Source of the DNA: an uncultured Alphaproteobacteria bacterium | GTDB lineage: Bacteria; Pseudomonadota; Alphaproteobacteria; HIMB59; GCA-002718135 | Assembly (NCBI GenBank): GCA_902600225.1 | Contig: CACKIH010000006.1 | Coordinates: 1 to 62,868, forward strand | DNA: 62,868 nucleotides | Direction of reading: 5' to 3' | Shown: positions 1 through 7,908 of the stretch, piece after piece | Layout: each line of letters starts with the position of its first letter | How positions within the stretch are numbered: position 1 is the first letter of the stretch | The notes under the pieces: model-generated | Databases searched by the model: none | What the model saw: the letters and a program-made list of their open reading frames with translations, nothing else | What the model was told of the DNA's origin: nothing | Position numbers and translations under genes: made by a program

Positions 1-1
1 T

Positions 2-676
2 ATCAGATGGAGATATTCTCACTATCATCATCATACTTATACTCAATTTAATGATCCTGTAGATTTTGAAATACATGTAAAAAAACCAACTGATTTAATT
101 GTGTTTTTCTCACATTACATTCCATTCTCTGGTTTTATTTTCTTTAAAAATTCTCTTCAATGGGAAACTATAAAACATGCATTTGGTGTAACTACTGACG
201 TAATGAAAGTTTGTATTCCTGAAAACGAAAGATGGAAATGTAGATTATCAGCTTGGAGTCATCTTTCTATTTGGATAATAAGTATAGCCTTTTCAGTTTA
301 CTTTCAAAGTTGGCTTCCAGTTCTATATGTTTTATTGCCTAATTTTTATGGAAAGACCCTTGTCATGCTTATGGGTCTCACTCAACACGCAGGACTTAGA
401 GAAGATAAAAGAGACCATAGATATACAACCAGAACAGTGTATTTAAATCCAGTTTTAAGTTTTTTATATTGGCATATGGAATATCATGTTGAACACCATA
501 TGTTCCCTCAAGTTCCCTCACATAATTTACCTAAACTGCATGCTATGATTAAAGATCAACTACCACCTGCCAGAAAAGGTCTTCTTGGGGCTTATAAAGA
601 AATTATCCCAGCACTCATAAAACAAGCAAAAAATCCTGACTATCAAATTCCATTATCTGTTCCAAGCAACGCTTAG
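2..676 (+). CDS. Membrane fatty acid desaturase/hydroxylase family protein (5' end cut by window)
   Basis: The frame is open from the left window edge, so this is the C-terminal ~224 residues of a longer protein. The first visible residues hold a second histidine box (HYHHHTYT) and residues near 485-510 nt encode the third box (EYHVEHHMFP). Together these mark the membrane di-iron FA_desaturase superfamily, whose members desaturate or hydroxylate acyl chains or small molecules using O2 and electrons from a ferredoxin. Two hydrophobic stretches lie between the boxes. It is clearly a paralogue of the complete gene at 3133-4149, sharing the TQHAGL, DHR..TRT and HNL..H segments. The next gene, a ferredoxin reductase, starts 5 bp downstream, so an operon is likely. 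The family is certain; the substrate is unknown. Confidence 0.85.
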   Translation: MRWRYSHYHHHTYTQFNDPVDFEIHVKKPTDLIVFFSHYIPFSGFIFFKNSLQWETIKHAFGVTTDVMKVCIPENERWKCRLSAWSHLSIWIISIAFSVYFQSWLPVLYVLLPNFYGKTLVMLMGLTQHAGLREDKRDHRYTTRTVYLNPVLSFLYWHMEYHVEHHMFPQVPSHNLPKLHAMIKDQLPPARKGLLGAYKEIIPALIKQAKNPDYQIPLSVPSNA

Positions 677-681
677 ACTTA

Positions 682-1911
682 GTGAAAAATAATATTATAA
701 TTTTAGGCGGTGGTCAAGCTGGTATCTATGCTGCTAGAGAGATTAGGCAAAATGATTCAAAATCAAATATTAAAATTATAGGTGAAGAAAATTTATTACC
801 ATACGAAAGACCTCCTCTATCTAAAGATTTTTTGCTAGATAAAAAAAATGAAGAAGATCTTTATTTTCATTCTAGCGACGTATTAAAAAATGAAAATATA
901 GAATTTGAAAATGTATCAATTTCTAAAGTTGATTTTGAAAATAAAAAACTTTTTGCAGATAATGATGATGTTTACTCTTATGATAGTTTGCTTATTTCAA
1001 CAGGTTCTGAAAATAAAAAACTTAGTTTAGATAATAATTTAAAGAATGATGTTTATTATCTAAGAAATTTAGAAGAAGCCAAAAAAATTAAAGAAATAGT
1101 TTCAAATAAAAATAAAATAACAATTATTGGTGGTGGTTTTATTGGTTTAGAAATTGCCTCGTCTTTATCTCAGCTTCAAAAGAAAGTAATTGTTATCGAA
1201 ATTGGTAATCAACTTATGGGAAGAATTATACCCAAACAAATTGCTGATTTAGTTCAAAATACTCATTTAGAGCATGGAAATGAAATAATATTAAATAAAC
1301 AGATAGAAAAAATAACTAAAAAAAATGGCATTTATGAAATTTTATTAAATGATAATTCTTTAATAAAAACAGATTTTTTAATTGCAGGTATAGGCTCAAC
1401 CCCTGCTGTAAAGTTATTTGAAAATACAAATTTAAAGCTTGATAATGGTATATTAACTAATCAATTTTGTGAAACTTCTATTAAAGATGTTTATGCAGCT
1501 GGTGATGTATCTAATTTTTATCATCCATTATATGAAAGAAATATGAGACTCGAGTCTTATCAACATGCACAAAATCATGGAATATGTGCTGGAAAAAATA
1601 TTGCTGGAGTAAAAACAGAATATACATCAATTCCTTGGATGTGGTCTGATCAATTTAATTTAAATCTTCAACTGACTGGTATTTGTAATGATTATGATGA
1701 AATCATTGAAAGAGGGAATGATATTAATAGTGGTGTAATTTATTTTTTTCTAAAAAATAAAATAATAAGAGGTGCATGTGGTCTAGGAATTGCAGGAAAA
1801 ATTGGTCGTGACATTAGAATAACTTCTAAATTAAGTGAGAAAAATACCATTGTAGATAAACAAATTCTTTCAGATCAAAATCAAAAATTAAATAAACTTA
1901 TACAAAAATAA
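682..1911 (+). CDS. FAD-dependent ferredoxin/rubredoxin reductase-type oxidoreductase
   Basis: A 409-residue pyridine nucleotide-disulfide oxidoreductase-fold protein. The FAD-binding GGGQAG motif is at residues 9-14, the NAD(P)H-binding GGGFIG at about 150-155, and the second FAD motif (VYAAGDVS) at about 270-277. A Reductase_C-type C-terminal domain follows. No redox-active CxxC is seen, which fits the ferredoxin reductase class (as in Rieske dioxygenase or AlkT/CamA-type systems) rather than disulfide reductases. The start is GTG. It lies 5 bp after a desaturase and is followed by a Rieske ferredoxin. The inferred role is to pass electrons from NAD(P)H through that ferredoxin to the flanking membrane di-iron enzymes. 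Confidence 0.85.
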   Translation: MKNNIIILGGGQAGIYAAREIRQNDSKSNIKIIGEENLLPYERPPLSKDFLLDKKNEEDLYFHSSDVLKNENIEFENVSISKVDFENKKLFADNDDVYSYDSLLISTGSENKKLSLDNNLKNDVYYLRNLEEAKKIKEIVSNKNKITIIGGGFIGLEIASSLSQLQKKVIVIEIGNQLMGRIIPKQIADLVQNTHLEHGNEIILNKQIEKITKKNGIYEILLNDNSLIKTDFLIAGIGSTPAVKLFENTNLKLDNGILTNQFCETSIKDVYAAGDVSNFYHPLYERNMRLESYQHAQNHGICAGKNIAGVKTEYTSIPWMWSDQFNLNLQLTGICNDYDEIIERGNDINSGVIYFFLKNKIIRGACGLGIAGKIGRDIRITSKLSEKNTIVDKQILSDQNQKLNKLIQK

Positions 1912-1963
1912 CATTTTAATTATTTTGTATTTATTTTCAAAAAATAGATATTATATACAATTT

Positions 1964-2281
1964 ATGTCTGAAGAAAATTGGATTGAAGTAGGTTCTACCG
2001 ATAGCATTGAAGAAGAAGATCTCATCAGATTTGATCATCAAGATAAAACTTTTTGTGTGTATAAGCTAACAGATGGTTTTTATGCTACTGATGGAATTTG
2101 TACACACGAGGCGGTACATCTTGAAGATGGTTTGGTTATGGATGATGAAATTGAATGTCCAATGCACCAGGGAATTTTTAATATTAAATCCGGAGAAGCT
2201 TTAAGCCCACCAGCGTGTGAGGATTTAAAAACATATCCAGTTAAAGTTGATAATGACAAAATTTTCATTAAGATAGATTAA
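1964..2281 (+). CDS. Rieske [2Fe-2S] ferredoxin
   Basis: A small soluble protein of 105 residues carrying the Rieske signature: Cys46-x-His48 and Cys65-x-x-His68 (CTH ... CPMH). The size matches bacterial Rieske-type ferredoxins of oxygenase systems. I chose the ATG at 1964 because the protein then begins just before the family's usual first strand. An in-frame TTG at 1925 would add 13 unconvincing residues. No transmembrane anchor is seen, so it is not a bc1-type Rieske subunit. Directly behind the reductase gene, it is the probable one-electron shuttle between that flavoprotein and the desaturase/hydroxylase paralogues on either side. Confidence 0.85.
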   Translation: MSEENWIEVGSTDSIEEEDLIRFDHQDKTFCVYKLTDGFYATDGICTHEAVHLEDGLVMDDEIECPMHQGIFNIKSGEALSPPACEDLKTYPVKVDNDKIFIKID

Positions 2282-2301
2282 ATAATTTTTTTGGAGATTT
2301 T

Positions 2302-3129
2302 ATGAGCAGAAAAAAACTTACAGTTTATGATTATTTGCAATGCAAAGGCAAAAGACAACTAAGTGTTATGTTTGTGCATAATGCTGATGAAGCTGCTGCA
2401 GCTGAAGAGGCAGGCATTGACATGATTTGTACTTCTCATGATGCTCCACAATTTGGTATTTACAATTCTTTTGATGAGCTTAAGCGAATTCGCGAGGCTG
2501 CACCAACTTGTTTCATGCAATCCGGAGGTGCTGTAAGAGTAGCTTCTGAATACGAAGCAATGAAACTATCACACAAGTATTTAGATATTGGTGCAGATGT
2601 TATCTATGGCGGTAATTGGAGTTATAAATGGATTAGAGCATTAAGAGATGAGTATGTTCCAATTAACAGTCATGTCGGATTGGTTCCAGGAAATGCTACT
2701 TGGATTGGCGGATTTGTTGCACAAGGTAAAACTGCTGATAAGGCTATCAGAATTTTAGAACATACGCTTGAGTTACAAGAAGCGGGAGCTATTGGAGTTG
2801 AGCTTGAGGTAGTTCCTCCAAAAGTTGCAGAAGTTATTACCAAAAAAGTTGATATCATGACTCTCTCAATGGGAAGTGGTTCGGGATGTGATGGGCAGTA
2901 TTTATTTGCTAATGATGTTCTTGGATATACTCAAGGAAAAATTCCAAGACATGCGCGAATTTATAGAGATTTTAAAAAAGAATTTTCAAAATTACAAGCT
3001 GAAAGAGTAAGTGCATTCAAAGAGTTTCACGATGATACGGTAAACAAAAAATTTAATGATCCTAAAATCACAGTTAATATTGATGAAAGTGAATTTGAAA
3101 AATTTTTAAATCTTTCAGAAAAATTTTGA
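2302..3129 (+). CDS. Divergent PanB (ketopantoate hydroxymethyltransferase)-like protein
   Basis: A 275-residue PanB-superfamily (PEP mutase/isocitrate lyase fold) protein. Similarity is clearest in SHVGLVPG (123-130), GGFVAQGKT (136-144), the LEVVP segment with the presumed catalytic Glu169, and the GSGSGCDGQ...LGYTQGKIP stretch (191-215). Aligned by eye to E. coli PanB, the two magnesium-binding aspartates (the GDS motif, and the Asp of the ADLPF segment) fall on Ser/His at 44-46 and on Gly near 75. Normal ketopantoate synthesis is therefore doubtful. It may be an aldolase, lyase or hydroxymethyltransferase for another substrate. A GGAG ribosome-binding site lies 6 bp before the ATG. It sits inside the oxygenase-like cluster, 20 bp after the ferredoxin and 3 bp before the second desaturase. 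Confidence 0.75.
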   Translation: MSRKKLTVYDYLQCKGKRQLSVMFVHNADEAAAAEEAGIDMICTSHDAPQFGIYNSFDELKRIREAAPTCFMQSGGAVRVASEYEAMKLSHKYLDIGADVIYGGNWSYKWIRALRDEYVPINSHVGLVPGNATWIGGFVAQGKTADKAIRILEHTLELQEAGAIGVELEVVPPKVAEVITKKVDIMTLSMGSGSGCDGQYLFANDVLGYTQGKIPRHARIYRDFKKEFSKLQAERVSAFKEFHDDTVNKKFNDPKITVNIDESEFEKFLNLSEKF

Positions 3130-3132
3130 TTA

Positions 3133-4149
3133 ATGTTTGCGGGCGAAGTTGATTTAGAAACTTGGTATAAACCAAAAATAGATAAGAAAAATTTAAAGGA
3201 ACTTTCTAAGAGATCGGATACAAAAGGTTTATTAGATATATCGATATTTATTGTTGCTCTAATATCAAGTGGATATCTGTGTATTCTAAGTTGGGGTAAT
3301 TTATGGTCAATACCTGCTCTTTTGCTTTATGGAAATATTTTCTATTGTAAAATCATAAGCATTCAGCATGAAACAAATCACGAAACATATTTTAAAACAA
3401 GAGCTTTAAATAAATTTTTTTATCATGTAACTTCTTTACTCGGTGGTTTTGAAGCAGTTAGATGGAAGTGGAGTCATTTTCATCACCATACCTACACTAT
3501 ATTTACACATGAGGAGGTGTACGATTACGAAAATAATAGTCCGAAACCAACAGAACCTATTAGATTTCTTTTAAATTTTTTACCTCTTGGTCCAATAATT
3601 AATATCCAAAAAATAAGACATTTTACACATTTTGAAATTATTAAACATTCATTTGGAATAATTACTCCTGTTGTAAAGGTTACTGTACCTGAAAAGGAGA
3701 TAAAAAAAATTATTAATAGTTCCAGACTATATTTAGCTTTTTGGTTACTTGTAATTTTATCCTCAGTTTTGCTACAATCGTGGTTACCAATAATAATGAT
3801 AATTTTACCTCCATTTTATGGAAATACTGTATTAATGATTTGTGGCATGACTCAACATGCTGGACTAGCCGATAATATTAAAGATCATAGAAAAAGTACA
3901 AGAACTGTTATTATGAATCCCTTTTTCAGTTTTTTATATTCAAATATGGAGTATCATATAGAACACCACATTTTCCCAAAAATACCATGCCATAATTTAA
4001 AAAAATTTCATAAAATAGTAAAAAATCAAATGCCAGAACCTCATAATGGAATAATTTCTGCTTATAGATCAATAATCCCAGCAATATTTAAGCAATCTAA
4101 AGATAAAAATTATTTTATTCATGTGAAGGTTCCAGATACGACAATTTAG
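3133..4149 (+). CDS. Membrane fatty acid desaturase/hydroxylase family protein (complete paralogue)
   Basis: A 338-residue integral membrane di-iron enzyme. The three histidine boxes are His79-x3-His83 (HETNH), His115-x-His117-His118-His119 (HFHHH) and His275-x-x-His278-His279 (HIEHH). Hydrophobic segments near 45-75 and 200-240 place the boxes on one membrane face, as in FA_desaturase proteins. The reaction would be O2-dependent desaturation or hydroxylation. It is a close-enough relative of the truncated gene at the window start to be a duplication, and the two flank the reductase, Rieske ferredoxin and PanB-like genes. It starts 3 bp after the PanB-like stop, so it is co-transcribed. The substrate could be a lipid or a small polar osmolyte; sequence alone does not decide. 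Confidence 0.85.
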   Translation: MFAGEVDLETWYKPKIDKKNLKELSKRSDTKGLLDISIFIVALISSGYLCILSWGNLWSIPALLLYGNIFYCKIISIQHETNHETYFKTRALNKFFYHVTSLLGGFEAVRWKWSHFHHHTYTIFTHEEVYDYENNSPKPTEPIRFLLNFLPLGPIINIQKIRHFTHFEIIKHSFGIITPVVKVTVPEKEIKKIINSSRLYLAFWLLVILSSVLLQSWLPIIMIILPPFYGNTVLMICGMTQHAGLADNIKDHRKSTRTVIMNPFFSFLYSNMEYHIEHHIFPKIPCHNLKKFHKIVKNQMPEPHNGIISAYRSIIPAIFKQSKDKNYFIHVKVPDTTI

Positions 4150-4187
4150 TCTCTTTTTTTTTATTCAAAATATACTATAAATAAATC

Positions 4188-5192
4188 ATGGGAAATCAAC
4201 TAAATGATAATGATTTCGGTACTAGAGATAAAAGAGGTCATTGGAAACCTTTTGGTACAATAAGTATCAACCCACCTAGAGATATATTTTTTAACCCAAT
4301 AAAATTTTTAAAGTATTTTTTTAAATTCCCAGGAATTTTTTTTCCATGGACTTTCGTCTTTGCAGCGATAACAGTTGCTACATATCTTTTTTTGACTCCT
4401 TCTTTAGAAACAATGAAGACTTTTGAAATAGGATGGATATCCTATATATTCTTTAGAAATGCAGTTATTATTTTGCTTTGGACAGGCTTCTTTCATTTAA
4501 GACTGAAAACACAAGGAACTTCATTTAAATATAATCCACGACCTTTGGAAAAAAACAATTCAACATTTTTATTTAATGATCAGACTAAAGATAATTTATT
4601 CTATACTTTTTGTAGTGCTATTCCATTATGGACAGCATACGAAGTAATTACATTTTGGGCATTTGCAAATCAAATAATACCATATGTAAGTTGGGAGGCT
4701 TATCCAATATATTGTTGTTTTATGTTCTTTCTTGTTCCATTTATAAGAGACGCACATTTTTACTTAACTCATAGACTATTGCACTGGGCGCCACTTTATA
4801 AAATTGCTCATAAAGTTCATCACCGTAATACAAATACAGGTGCTTGGTCTGGTATGTCTATGCATCCAATAGAGCATCTATTATATTTTTCAGGTATTTT
4901 AGTGCATTGGATTATTCCTTCTCACCCTCTAGTTGCGATGTATCATGTTTTTCATGCTGGATTAGCACCTACACCTGGACATACAGGATATGAAAAGATG
5001 ACTTTCAAAAATGGTGTATCAATACCAACAGGTGATTATATGCACTATATACATCACAAATATTTCGAATGTAATTACTCAGGAGGTAACACTAGCTTTT
5101 TAGACAAACTAATGGGTACATTTCATGATGGATCTGAAGAAGCAACAAAAGAAGTAATGACTCGTATTAAAGACAAAGCGCATTATCTTTAA
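4188..5192 (+). CDS. Sterol desaturase/fatty acid hydroxylase superfamily membrane enzyme
   Basis: A 334-residue protein with about four hydrophobic segments (around 45-70, 85-105, 140-185 and 230-250). It has the histidine clusters of the FA_hydroxylase family: His190-x4-His195-x3-His199, His208-x-x-His211-His212 and the His-rich HYIHHK near 286-290. These bind a di-iron centre in sterol desaturases, C4-methyl oxidases, carotenoid hydroxylases and fatty acid hydroxylases. It is a different superfamily from the two neighbouring FA_desaturases but needs the same reductant type, so it could share the nearby ferredoxin and reductase. A TATACT-like -10 element lies 17 bp before the ATG with no Shine-Dalgarno, hinting at a short leader. 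Confidence 0.8.
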   Translation: MGNQLNDNDFGTRDKRGHWKPFGTISINPPRDIFFNPIKFLKYFFKFPGIFFPWTFVFAAITVATYLFLTPSLETMKTFEIGWISYIFFRNAVIILLWTGFFHLRLKTQGTSFKYNPRPLEKNNSTFLFNDQTKDNLFYTFCSAIPLWTAYEVITFWAFANQIIPYVSWEAYPIYCCFMFFLVPFIRDAHFYLTHRLLHWAPLYKIAHKVHHRNTNTGAWSGMSMHPIEHLLYFSGILVHWIIPSHPLVAMYHVFHAGLAPTPGHTGYEKMTFKNGVSIPTGDYMHYIHHKYFECNYSGGNTSFLDKLMGTFHDGSEEATKEVMTRIKDKAHYL

Positions 5193-5224
5193 TCTTATCT
5201 TCATAAATTTTAAATTTTATTATA

Positions 5225-6112
5225 TTGATCTTTAACGTGAGTAAGGTTGAATTATATAAAGATGTAAAAAATAGTTTAGGCGAAGGTATAACTTGGTCTG
5301 CAATTAATCAAAGTTTATTTTGGCTTGATATAAAACCAAAAACACTTTTATTCAGAATAAATTTACAAAGTGAAAGATTAGAAACTTTTGAATTACCTGA
5401 ATTTGTAACAGCATCATCAATAATTTCAAACAGTGAAATTGCTTTAGTTTCAAACAACGGAGTAAACAAATTTAATTTTCAAACCAAAAAATATGAAATA
5501 ATAAAAGAGGTAGAAGAAAATATTTTAACTAATAGATCAAACGACGGTGCATCCGATGCAAAGGGAAGATTTTGGTTCGGTACAATGCAAAATAATATTA
5601 ATCAGGATGGAAGCGCAAAGACTTTAACTACTAAATCTGGAACTTTATATTGTTTATCAGAAAATAAATTAAACATAGTTGAAACAAATCTTGGTATACC
5701 TAATACATTTGTTTGGAGTCCAGATAATACAAAATTTTATTTTGCTGACTCAACTGAAGGATCATTACTTGAATACAAATTTAATCTAGATAAAGGCAGT
5801 TTATCAGATAAAAAAATTTTATTTGATTTTGATAGAGGAGCTCCAGATGGTTCAACAATTGATAGTGATGGTTTTATTTGGAATTGTCGTTGGGGTGGAT
5901 CATGTATAGTGAGAATTGACCCTAAAGGAAGAGTTGATCAAATTTATGAGCTACCAGTAGAAAATGTCACTAATTGTGTTTTTGGTGGTACTGATCTTAA
6001 GACATTATTCATTACTACTGCTAATAATTCTGGTAAAAATCAATATGATGGCGGTTTATTCGCATTAAATGTAAATGTACCAGGAGTTGAAGATTATAAA
6101 TTTAAAATTTGA
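5225..6112 (+). CDS. SMP-30/gluconolactonase family sugar lactonase
   Basis: A 295-residue six-bladed beta-propeller protein of the SMP-30/LRE family. Typical family points are present: LGEG with the metal-binding Glu20 near the N terminus, NDG near residue 106, PNTF...SPDNTKFYFADS near 160-180, and PDGS near 206 with the metal Asp. These proteins hydrolyse sugar lactones to sugar acids, and the next gene encodes a sugar-acid dehydratase, so lactone opening is the natural role. The start is uncertain: TTG at 5225 or GTG at 5237, both without a clear ribosome-binding site. No signal peptide, so cytoplasmic. Confidence 0.82.
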   Translation: MIFNVSKVELYKDVKNSLGEGITWSAINQSLFWLDIKPKTLLFRINLQSERLETFELPEFVTASSIISNSEIALVSNNGVNKFNFQTKKYEIIKEVEENILTNRSNDGASDAKGRFWFGTMQNNINQDGSAKTLTTKSGTLYCLSENKLNIVETNLGIPNTFVWSPDNTKFYFADSTEGSLLEYKFNLDKGSLSDKKILFDFDRGAPDGSTIDSDGFIWNCRWGGSCIVRIDPKGRVDQIYELPVENVTNCVFGGTDLKTLFITTANNSGKNQYDGGLFALNVNVPGVEDYKFKI

Positions 6113-6144
6113 TTTTTTACTCTAATTAGCTAAAACTTTTATTC

Positions 6145-7878
6145 ATGAATAAAATAAATAAATTTAGATCCTCTAATTGGTTTAATTCTAAATCACATAG
6201 AAGAGATACTTTTATCCATAGAGGATGGATGCGAAATCAAGGTCATCCCAATCACTTATTTGATGGACGTCCTGTAATTGGAATTTGTAATACTTGGTCA
6301 GAACTGACACCATGTAATGGCCATTTTAGAGAAATAGCAGAATCAGTTAAGAAAGGAGTATATGAGGCAGGAGGTTTTCCTCTTGAATTCCCAGTCTTTT
6401 CGGCAAGTGAATCTAGTCTTAGACCTACCGCAATGTTATTTAGAAACTTGGCAAGTATGGATGTAGAAGAATCGATAAGAGGCAATCCTATTGATGGAGT
6501 CGTACTTCTAATGGGTTGTGATAAAACAACACCTTCATTAATGATGGGAGCAGCAAGTGTTGATCTTCCTACAATAGGAGTCTCAGGTGGTCCAATGCTA
6601 AACGGTTATCATCAAGGAGAAAGAGTAGGCTCTGGAACCGGGGTATGGAAACTTGATGCTGAATTAAATGCAGGTGTAATTACAGAACAAGATTTAATAA
6701 ATGCAGAAATTTCTATGAGTAGATCAAAGGGTAATTGTATGACAATGGGTACAGCATCAACAATGGGCTCTATGGTAGAAGCTTTAGGAATGTCTCTTCC
6801 TGGAAATGCTGCAATACCTGCAGTTGATTCAAGAAGATATGTATTGGCTCATATGTCAGGAAAAAGAATTGTAGAGATGGTTAAAGAAAATATAACTATG
6901 TCGAAAATAGTAACAAAAAAATCATTTGAAAATGCAATAAAGGTTAACGGCGCAATAGGTGGCTCAACTAATGCTGTTATACATTTAACAGCTATTGCAG
7001 GAAGAATGGAAATAGATTTACATTTAGAAGATTGGGACAAATGTGGTGATGGTATTCCAACATTAGTAAATCTTCAACCTTCTGGAAAATATTTAATGGA
7101 AGATTTTTATTATGCAGGTGGTGTTCCTGTTGTAATAAAAAGATTACTTGAAAAAAAATTATTAGAAGAAAATGCAATGACTGTAAATGGAAAAAGTATT
7201 GGTGAAAATAATAAAGATGCTAAATGTTCGAATAATGACGTTATAAAAGAATTTGATAATCCATTAACAAAAAATGGAGGCATTAAAATTCTCAAAGGAA
7301 ACATTGCGCCAAATGGTGCAATCATTAAACCATCTGCTGCATCACCAGAATTAATGAAACATACAGGAAAAGCAGTTGTATTTGAAAGCGTTGAAGAATT
7401 TCATGAAAAAATTGATAATCCAAATTTAGAATTAGATGAAAACTCTATATTAGTTTTGAAAAATTGTGGACCAAAAGGTTATCCAGGTATGGCAGAAGTT
7501 GGAAACATGCGTCTTCCACAAAAACTTTTAAAGAAAGGTGTTAGGGATATGATTAGGATATCTGATGCTAGAATGAGTGGAACAGCATATGGAACAGTAA
7601 TCCTACATACTGCCCCTGAGGCAGCTGTAAAAGGCCCTTTAGCAGCCGTCCAAAATGGTGATCTAATAGAAATAGATGTCAATCAAGGTTCTATGAACTT
7701 AAAAGTTGACGAAGTAACGATTAAGAAACGTTTAGATAATTATAATCCAATTTTACCTGAAATTTCTGGAGGTTATCAAAAGATGTATATAGATCATGTT
7801 ATGCAAGCTGACAAAGGTGCAGATCTTGATTTTCTAATTGGTAAAAGAGGTGCAGAGGTAAAAAGACATAGTCATTAA
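6145..7878 (+). CDS. Sugar-acid dehydratase, IlvD/Edd family (L-arabinonate dehydratase-like)
   Basis: A 577-residue IlvD/Edd dehydratase. Three likely iron-sulfur cysteines are seen in GICNTWSE (~48), LMGCDKTTPS (~125) and GNCMTMGTAST (~198). The N-terminal RGWMRNQG...FDGRPVIGICNTWSELTPC and DVEESIRGNPIDGVV segments match the pentonate (L-arabinonate/D-fuconate-type) branch better than dihydroxy-acid dehydratase of branched amino acid synthesis. The reaction would be pentonate to 2-keto-3-deoxypentonate. Preceded by a lactonase (32 bp gap), it forms the lactone-to-ketoacid part of an oxidative sugar pathway. The exact sugar is not determined, and no matching KDG aldolase or ketodeoxypentonate dehydratase is visible nearby. 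Confidence 0.85.
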   Translation: MNKINKFRSSNWFNSKSHRRDTFIHRGWMRNQGHPNHLFDGRPVIGICNTWSELTPCNGHFREIAESVKKGVYEAGGFPLEFPVFSASESSLRPTAMLFRNLASMDVEESIRGNPIDGVVLLMGCDKTTPSLMMGAASVDLPTIGVSGGPMLNGYHQGERVGSGTGVWKLDAELNAGVITEQDLINAEISMSRSKGNCMTMGTASTMGSMVEALGMSLPGNAAIPAVDSRRYVLAHMSGKRIVEMVKENITMSKIVTKKSFENAIKVNGAIGGSTNAVIHLTAIAGRMEIDLHLEDWDKCGDGIPTLVNLQPSGKYLMEDFYYAGGVPVVIKRLLEKKLLEENAMTVNGKSIGENNKDAKCSNNDVIKEFDNPLTKNGGIKILKGNIAPNGAIIKPSAASPELMKHTGKAVVFESVEEFHEKIDNPNLELDENSILVLKNCGPKGYPGMAEVGNMRLPQKLLKKGVRDMIRISDARMSGTAYGTVILHTAPEAAVKGPLAAVQNGDLIEIDVNQGSMNLKVDEVTIKKRLDNYNPILPEISGGYQKMYIDHVMQADKGADLDFLIGKRGAEVKRHSH

Positions 7879-7908
7879 TTTTAAAAAATTATAAAGATCA
7901 GTTGTAAA

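Noticed and set aside
4150-4187. T-rich run after the second desaturase as an intrinsic terminator
   Set aside because: A run of nine T is present, but no convincing stem precedes it.
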